The notes beneath the pieces are model-generated. The model was given only the letters and a program-made list of their open reading frames with translations, searched no databases and had not been told where the DNA came from. 37,792 nt of DNA from a virus. The translations under genes and the position numbers were made by a program. Below, one piece after another: positions 33,850 to 37,792 of the stretch; position 1 is the first letter of the stretch; each line of letters starts with the position of its first letter. The stretch spans positions 1-37,792 of the IMG/VR virus record IMGVR_UViG_3300001450_000099; one strand, 5' to 3'.

Positions 33850-35895
33850 TTAGAACATTTTGCGGTTTAACATATGTCCTTTATAGCTATTTTTAAAGGG
33901 GCGATCCCAAAATTTATCTTCCGATAATGTTTTTACTTTCTTTTCTTTGTCAACTATTATCTTAATTCTTTCTTGCTTTAGAATCATGAGCATACCTAGC
34001 GCAGAAACTCTATCAAAGTTACCATCTTTATTCCAATACATCAACTCTTTTACTAAAGCAATTGACCTTATCTTGTGTAAGTTTAATAAATTAGGGTCTG
34101 ACGGTGTTGGAGATATTAACCAACCCTTGATTAATTCTCTTCCCCATTTATTTATTTGTAATGTTCCTGGAGTTCCTTTTTTTCTGTTAGTCATACTAGC
34201 ACTCATAACTTCCTTATCTACCAATACTTCTGGAGTATCTGATAATAAATGGGTGTCGTTCATATTTTTAAAATAAGTAAACATTCCTTTTAGGTTATTC
34301 TCATAATTACAAACAGCCCTATAATATTTAAGTAATCTTCTTACATTTTCATAATATTGTTCAGCTGTTTTAGGTCTTCCTGTATACTCTGCTACAATTC
34401 TTTCATTAAGTACATTCATTATAAATGTAGAGCCTAGTGAATCGGTTCCTGACTCATCATGATCGTATGGATCCGTTCCTGCAATATACATTCCGTATGG
34501 GATTTGCCCATCTGCATCTCTATATGGCATTTCATAAATAACAATTGCTCCTTCTACTTGTTTATTATCTCTTAATGGAAAGGTAGTAATTGCATTTACT
34601 GTTGCATCTATTTTCCAATCAATAACTCCAGTGTCGGAGTCTATGCCCAGCTTCCCTACCCAAGCAGAGTCTATTAATTTGCTTTTATTAGATTCTAATT
34701 CTCCTAAATGGTTTCTTAAATCTTGTGTTGGGAATATAGTTCCCGTGGATCTCATTACAGCCTCTTGCGGATTAAAAGGATTCTCTGCAACATATTGCGT
34801 ATAAGCCGCAGTATTACTACTCTGTTCTTTTATTATTTTTCTTTCCTGTAATTCCCATTCTTTTGCTCTTTCGTGGTCAGAATTTCCATTATTATCGTAA
34901 CATCCTTCATAATTTGCCGTTACAGGTATAAAAAATCCACAAGTAGTTCCCTCTCTTCCCTTATCCCAAATATTAGGCGCATCTAATATATTATATGCTT
35001 TAGGATAATAAAATAATTCTTCCAAAGCTTCGAAAGAAGCGTCTTCTTCTCCTCCTGTTCCGAAAGCGATCATCATACCAAAGGTTACTTTACCTTGTTC
35101 CATAGATGGCCTTGCAATTTGCCAAGCTTTCAATAAGTGGGGGAAAGAACCTGATTCTTCCCACAAGATTAACTTCCCCCTTTTCCCCCTGGCTTTGTCT
35201 GGGTTGTCCTTAAGTGATACTCCAATAATTTCTGATTTATATCCCATCTCAATCTTAACCCCCTGCGCAGTTTTTTCATAAGATGCTTTTTTATGCATTA
35301 ATGTATTTTTAAATTGTCTTCTTTTGGCCCATGGAGTATTTGTATCTACAAAATCCATTATATCCCAAGCTTTAGTTAGAAGTCCATCATTAATCAAGTA
35401 TTCTTTTTCTCCCGCCATAGCATAAGATTTAGATCCAGGAATTAAAAAATAGTTTCTGGTCAACATGCTCCCACCCTTAAAAGAATATCCCCGTCCTCTA
35501 GTTTTAAGGACAGAAGCATGTTTTCCTGAATCTTCAGCCTCTTGTAAATACTGATAATAATAATAATCACTATCCCAAAATTTAGGAAAGTCTTTAAATC
35601 GTTTACCTCGAACTCTATTTCCATCTAGGATATCTGACTCTGACTCTACAATAAATATTGGTGAATAATTTAAATACCAATAAAAATATCCTGGAATATA
35701 ATCCCATCCAGTATGATAACCTTCTTTACATCTTCTCGCTTCTTCCATCCAAAACTTCATGTACTGAGAATTAGGATGACTATTAGGCGTATGGTTAGTA
35801 TACTTTTTAAACTCTTTAAAATGAAGTGCAGATTCTCTGAAAGTATCTATTCTTCCAAAAGTTCTATCTTGATCATATAATTTTAAATCTTTCAA
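33850..35895 (-). CDS. terL: Terminase large subunit
   Basis: 681 residues. It packages DNA into the procapsid with an N-terminal ATPase and a C-terminal RNase H-like nuclease. ATPase motifs: a variant Walker A, KTRGRGYSFKGG (131-142), and Walker B LILWEESG (242-249). Nuclease acidic residues: D475 in GTDPYD (473-478), E532 in NYENN, and D628 in NFDRVSALGM. The likely start is TTG at 35895: no ATG occurs in frame until residue 46, and AAAGGA sits about 7 bases upstream. The TTG overlaps the TGA of the preceding small gene (TTGA), which fits translational coupling. A non-ATG start for this protein is odd but well supported. Confidence 0.94.
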   Translation of the reverse strand: MKDLKLYDQDRTFGRIDTFRESALHFKEFKKYTNHTPNSHPNSQYMKFWMEEARRCKEGYHTGWDYIPGYFYWYLNYSPIFIVESESDILDGNRVRGKRFKDFPKFWDSDYYYYQYLQEAEDSGKHASVLKTRGRGYSFKGGSMLTRNYFLIPGSKSYAMAGEKEYLINDGLLTKAWDIMDFVDTNTPWAKRRQFKNTLMHKKASYEKTAQGVKIEMGYKSEIIGVSLKDNPDKARGKRGKLILWEESGSFPHLLKAWQIARPSMEQGKVTFGMMIAFGTGGEEDASFEALEELFYYPKAYNILDAPNIWDKGREGTTCGFFIPVTANYEGCYDNNGNSDHERAKEWELQERKIIKEQSSNTAAYTQYVAENPFNPQEAVMRSTGTIFPTQDLRNHLGELESNKSKLIDSAWVGKLGIDSDTGVIDWKIDATVNAITTFPLRDNKQVEGAIVIYEMPYRDADGQIPYGMYIAGTDPYDHDESGTDSLGSTFIMNVLNERIVAEYTGRPKTAEQYYENVRRLLKYYRAVCNYENNLKGMFTYFKNMNDTHLLSDTPEVLVDKEVMSASMTNRKKGTPGTLQINKWGRELIKGWLISPTPSDPNLLNLHKIRSIALVKELMYWNKDGNFDRVSALGMLMILKQERIKIIVDKEKKVKTLSEDKFWDRPFKNSYKGHMLNRKMF

Positions 35896-36044
35896 ATTAA
35901 TATTCCTTTATGAATTTCAATAAATTCTAATTTGTTTATAGCAATTATAAATAACACTTCAGCTAAAGATGCTGCTACTATTTCAGTTTCTGAATAACAT
36001 GGTATTCCTTCCTTATATTCTAAAACTAAATAATATTTTGACAT
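35892..36044 (-). CDS. Small protein upstream of TerL
   Basis: 50 residues starting with ATG at 36044 (MSKYYLVLEYKEGIPC). A longer reading in this frame up to 36368 is antifunctional-looking (very arginine-rich) and overlaps the small-terminase candidate in another frame, so only the C-terminal 50 codons are taken as a gene. The sequence is an alpha/beta mini-domain: a strand at each end and a central helix, TEIVAASLAEVLFIIAINKL. It starts 2 bases after the upstream stop and ends on the TTGA overlap with TerL. Function unknown; it may be a terminase accessory. Confidence 0.62.
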   Translation of the reverse strand: MSKYYLVLEYKEGIPCYSETEIVAASLAEVLFIIAINKLEFIEIHKGILI

Positions 36045-36046
36045 TT

Positions 36047-36598
36047 CTATTCTGGGTCTTCGAAAGCTCCCGCTTGTCCTCCCCCTTTTATTTTTAATTC
36101 GTACATCTGCTCTTTTGCTATTTCGTCTTCTAATTCTTTCATTCCTCTTACTACTTGTCCAACTTGTTTTATATTCATAATAAGATCTTTTGCACTGTAT
36201 ATTGGCTTTCCTGATTTTTCGTCTCTCTCCGAAAGGTCTACATCCCTGAAGTATTTTCTTAGTTTTGAAATTGCACCTTTTGCATCTTTTAACAATAATA
36301 TTGAATCTGTTGTAGTTAGCTCTTCGTATTTTTTGCAAGCTTCTATAACTAAAACATCTTTTTCCCATTTCTTTCCTTCAAATAAATCTAATAAAATCTT
36401 TTCTTCTTTTTCTTTTTTATCAATGTAAAGCCTATAGGGAGACTGCCAATCTGTGAAGTAATAAACAAAAGCCAATTCCGAAAGCGCTGTTTCTTTACTC
36501 TTCTTTTTATCCCTACTCCAAAGAACTTTAAATTCTTTTATTTGAAGTCCTTCAGGTGTTATCTCAATATTATCTCCGTTTATATTAAGTAATTTCAT
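36047..36598 (-). CDS. Small terminase subunit candidate
   Basis: 183 residues, acidic-basic mixed and helical. It has LSELAFVYYFTDWQSPYRLY near 40-60, then a charged helical core (EKILLDLFEGKKWEKDVLVI; CKKYEELTTTDSILLLKDAK) and a C-terminal glycine tail (KGGGQAGAF). The FxxDWxSPY pattern is familiar to me from a protein located just before TerL in Bacteroidetes phages. Its position (two genes before TerL) and size fit the DNA-recognition terminase subunit, but no clear helix-turn-helix was seen. Its ATG overlaps the preceding TGA (ATGA). Confidence 0.6.
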   Translation of the reverse strand: MKLLNINGDNIEITPEGLQIKEFKVLWSRDKKKSKETALSELAFVYYFTDWQSPYRLYIDKKEKEEKILLDLFEGKKWEKDVLVIEACKKYEELTTTDSILLLKDAKGAISKLRKYFRDVDLSERDEKSGKPIYSAKDLIMNIKQVGQVVRGMKELEDEIAKEQMYELKIKGGGQAGAFEDPE

Positions 36599-36828
36599 TC
36601 CTCTTTACTTTTAAAATAATTAAGCCTTCCTTTCTTTACTGCAAATAATCCTAAGTTAATAATCCTTACATTCTTAAAGGTTTCTTCATCATTCTTAGTT
36701 GCTTCTTTTACAGTATCACATAACATTTCATATGGACTAAACACTATTTTTCTCATCTCTTCTTCTGACACGCCATACTCTAGTGCCATTTCCTTAATAA
36801 TCTCCTGTATCTTTTTTTGTATAATCAC
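36595..36828 (-). CDS. Small HU/IHF-like or regulatory phage protein
   Basis: 77 residues from GTG at 36828; a downstream ATG at 36789 (64 residues, with GGAG-like sequence before it) is an alternative start. The sequence has a helical N-terminus (IQKKIQEIIKEMALEYGVSE), then IVFSPYEMLCDTVKEA, and a C-terminal strand pair VRIINLGLFAVKKGRLNYF. The I-x-x-L-G-x-F-x-V-K-x-x-R ending is common in small Bacteroidetes phage proteins and looks like the DNA-binding arm of HU-type proteins, though it is shorter. Co-transcribed with the terminase genes. Possible DNA-binding packaging or regulatory factor. Confidence 0.6.
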   Translation of the reverse strand: MIIQKKIQEIIKEMALEYGVSEEEMRKIVFSPYEMLCDTVKEATKNDEETFKNVRIINLGLFAVKKGRLNYFKSKEE

Positions 36829-36919
36829 TTCCTTTTAATTCTATAGTATGCCTCTCTCTACCAATAGTGATAATAAAATCATATTCATAGTTAGGATTGT
36901 TTTGGCTCCATAACCTCAT
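36794..36919 (-). CDS. Small hypothetical protein overlapping its neighbours
   Basis: 41 residues from ATG at 36919 (MRLWSQNNPNYEYDFIITIG), with GAAGG just upstream. The sequence reads as a two-strand beta hairpin: NYEYDFIITIG, then ERHTIELKG. It overlaps the end of the helix-turn-helix gene by 29 bases and the start of the next gene by up to 35 bases, depending on that gene's start. Without it the 62-base gap 36829-36890 would be empty. A longer reading to 37000 lies in the wrong frame inside the preceding gene and is not taken. Function unknown. Confidence 0.45.
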   Translation of the reverse strand: MRLWSQNNPNYEYDFIITIGRERHTIELKGSDYTKKDTGDY

Positions 36920-37361
36920 TACCTTCAATAACTTCTGATGAGTCTGTAGAAGATCCTCTAGGCAATCCGTTTTGTGCATTATTAGCCTTTCCTTTTCCAT
37001 CTTTAGCTTTAAAATTAAAAGTTAGATTGTATTGATTATCTTCCATATAAACTTGGTAACCTACAGGTATCTTATTATCAACTACAATTTTTTTCTTTCT
37101 AAGCTCACTTAAATTATTATTTAAAACATCCATAGATATTTTTAAATCTTTTGCAATTTTAGCTTTAGTCTCGTAATCAAAAACGATCTTAAATCTAATT
37201 TCTTCTTTTAACTGACGATACTCATTATTATATAAAAGCAATTGAGCCCATACATCTAACTCCCTTTTTCTGAGTTTAACTATAGGATTCAGTAGCTCTA
37301 CATAATATCTATAAAAATTAATTTTATTACAAGGTATCGTGACAATTCTCCTATTTGCCAT
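36891..37361 (-). CDS. Helix-turn-helix-like protein, first gene of the late operon
   Basis: 156 residues from ATG at 37361. The frame also offers a TTG at 37385, but that codon overlaps the -7 promoter element, so it cannot be transcribed. The core (LRKRELDVWAQLLLYNNEYR; YETKAKIAKDLKISMDVLNN; then NLSELRKKKIVVDN) has the shape of a winged helix-turn-helix: helix, recognition helix, beta wing. The C-terminus is a low-complexity, G/N/S/E-rich tail. It is the first gene after the only clear late-type promoter, so a regulator or a DNA-recognition packaging factor is plausible. Confidence 0.65.
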   Translation of the reverse strand: MANRRIVTIPCNKINFYRYYVELLNPIVKLRKRELDVWAQLLLYNNEYRQLKEEIRFKIVFDYETKAKIAKDLKISMDVLNNNLSELRKKKIVVDNKIPVGYQVYMEDNQYNLTFNFKAKDGKGKANNAQNGLPRGSSTDSSEVIEGNEVMEPKQS

Positions 37362-37382
37362 AAGACTGATTTTTGATTTTAA

Positions 37383-37413
37383 CAAATATAATACAATTTG
37401 TTAGACATTCAAA
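37383..37413 (-). promoter_or_regulatory. Bacteroidetes-type promoter for the minus-strand late operon
   Basis: On the minus strand TTTG (37413-37410) is followed by exactly 19 bases and TATATTTG (37390-37383), a perfect match to the Bacteroidetes sigma-ABfr consensus TTTG-N19-TAnnTTTG. Transcription would begin around 37377, leaving a leader of about 15 bases before the ATG at 37361. The leader is A+T-rich without a strong Shine-Dalgarno, usual in this phylum. It is the only promoter of this quality I found upstream of the 37 kb block. Confidence 0.8.
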
Positions 37414-37469
37414 TAGATTTAAATAGCTTCTCTATAAAAAAAATTATATAAAAAATTTTATTGATCTAC

Positions 37470-37524
37470 GATTTAAGTGTGAGGACCATCTTAATCAAAG
37501 ACCCCTGCTTTGTTATGCAGTGGG
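37470..37524 (+). ncRNA. Structured leader of the plus-strand locus (two hairpins)
   Basis: Two potential hairpins precede and cover the plus-strand ORF start. GATTTAAG (37470-37477) pairs with CTTAATC (37490-37496) with one bulged T. CCC-CTGC (37502-37508) pairs with GCAG-T-GGG (37517-37524), with an 8-base loop that contains the TTG candidate start at 37510. This suggests a structured 5' leader or a small RNA rather than a simple ORF start. Whether it is regulatory is inferred only from pairing. Confidence 0.4.
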
Positions 37525-37746
37525 AAAGCCCTACCTGCATTTTCACCTTTTAATTCCTTTAAAGTGTCTGTCGAAACTATAAAAGAAATAAAAGTCTCAC
37601 CTAAGAATCCTGATTGGACTCTTATCGTCTGTGAACCCAGACGTGACGCTAATGACGTTATCTTCCTTCCTTCGGAATGGTACGAAACCTCATTGCTCAA
37701 AGACTTTAAGATGAAACCTGGAGACAGGATTAATCTCAAAGACTAG
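37510..37746 (+). CDS. Small plus-strand protein candidate of the divergent early region
   Basis: 78 residues from TTG at 37510, or 60 from GTG at 37564; no ATG start is available. The core FKVSVETIKEIKVSPKNPDW, then TLIVCEPRRDANDVIFLPSE and LKDFKMKPGDRINLKD reads as a small beta-rich domain. Codons ending in C (GTC, ATC, TTC, GAC, CTC) are far more frequent than in the late genes, suggesting a different origin or expression class. The TAG stop lies within a hairpin, and a terminator follows. An 82-codon frame on the opposite strand competes with it, but the plus-strand terminator favours this one. Family not recognised. Confidence 0.5.
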   Translation: MLCSGKALPAFSPFNSFKVSVETIKEIKVSPKNPDWTLIVCEPRRDANDVIFLPSEWYETSLLKDFKMKPGDRINLKD

Positions 37747-37758
37747 CGTGAGACGCTA
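37744..37758 (+). other. Hairpin containing the stop codon of the plus-strand gene
   Basis: TAGCGT (37744-37749), loop GAG, ACGCTA (37753-37758) is a perfect 6-bp hairpin. Its first three bases are the TAG stop of the plus-strand ORF. It lies 2 bases before the terminator hairpin, so the 3' end would carry two tandem stems. It may protect the 3' end or be part of an RNA with a defined fold. Confidence 0.5.
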
Positions 37759-37760
37759 AA

Positions 37761-37792
37761 AGAGCACTGCAAGGCAGTGACTCTTTTTTTTT
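37761..37792 (+). terminator. Intrinsic terminator of the plus-strand locus
   Basis: AGAG-CACTGC (37761-37770), loop AAG, GCAGTG (37774-37779), bulged A, then CTCT (37781-37784) makes a 10-bp stem with one bulge, followed by at least nine T to the edge of the window. This is a classical rho-independent terminator on the plus strand. It gives the plus-strand transcript a defined 3' end and supports reading that locus as a transcribed unit. Confidence 0.85.

Noticed and set aside
36045-36368. N-terminal extension of the 50-residue gene before TerL
   Set aside because: The extra 108 codons are arginine/lysine-rich and overlap the small-terminase candidate in another frame; the ATG at 36044 gives a sensible protein directly after the upstream stop.
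37362-37385. TTG-initiated extension of the first late gene
   Set aside because: The extension codons overlap the -7 promoter element and lie at or upstream of the expected transcription start.
37491-37739. 82-codon minus-strand frame at the right edge
   Set aside because: It competes with the plus-strand frame. The terminator and hairpins at 37744-37792 are oriented for plus-strand transcription, and no promoter precedes the minus frame within the window.
1-37792. tRNA genes, CRISPR arrays, insertion sequences or attachment sites
   Set aside because: No cloverleaf, spaced repeat array, transposase or integrase pattern was seen; non-coding space is too small for most of these.

Overview
The window is a 37.8 kb, strongly A+T-rich stretch that reads as the structural (late) region of a podovirus-like phage of the crAss-like group (order Crassvirales) infecting a member of the Bacteroidota. 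Three things support this. The major capsid protein has the crAss-type C-terminus. The order of genes (small-terminase candidate, TerL, portal, scaffold, MCP, connector proteins, fibres, lysis genes, ring protein, IHF-like protein, ring protein, very large muzzle protein, virion cargo protein) is the one I know from this group. The only clear promoter matches the Bacteroidetes consensus TTTG-N19-TAnnTTTG (37383-37413). No host genes, integrase, tRNA or CRISPR array was seen. Genes run full length in the standard code and end in TAA, TAG and TGA, so there is no sign of stop-codon reassignment.

Almost everything is on the minus strand, so gene order is best read from right to left. 37361-35892: a helix-turn-helix-like protein, three small proteins and a small-terminase candidate. 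35895-31392: TerL and portal. 31390-25031: a giant 2119-residue protein wedged between portal and scaffold; it carries a segment resembling an ADP-ribosyltransferase exotoxin domain. 24943-20642: scaffold, MCP and two head-tail proteins. 20613-12680: an abundant-type virion protein followed by a receptor-binding/fibre module (collagen-like, jelly-roll-like, LamG-like, repeated fibre shaft, several small beta-rich proteins) with a YkgJ-type cysteine-cluster protein inside it. 12617-10846: a lysis cassette (membrane coiled coil, SxGC-type endolysin, two-TM holin, spanin-like envelope protein). 10840-3659: ring protein, IHF-like protein, second ring protein, muzzle. 3607-1: a 1088-residue cargo protein with a divergent M15-type peptidase motif set, and the start of a Q/G-rich protein that runs off the left edge.

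Genes are packed with gaps of a few bases and repeated TAATG or ATGA stop/start overlaps, and I found one good promoter upstream of the whole block, which suggests one very long late transcription unit. At the right edge a short plus-strand locus (37470-37792) points the other way, has different codon use, is bracketed by hairpins and ends in a strong intrinsic terminator; it probably marks the divergent junction with the early region.

The most interesting content is the set of enzyme-like domains inside virion proteins. These are an ART-like domain and a second weaker ART-like segment in the giant protein, and an M15-like peptidase in the cargo protein. They suggest that this phage delivers effectors together with its DNA.
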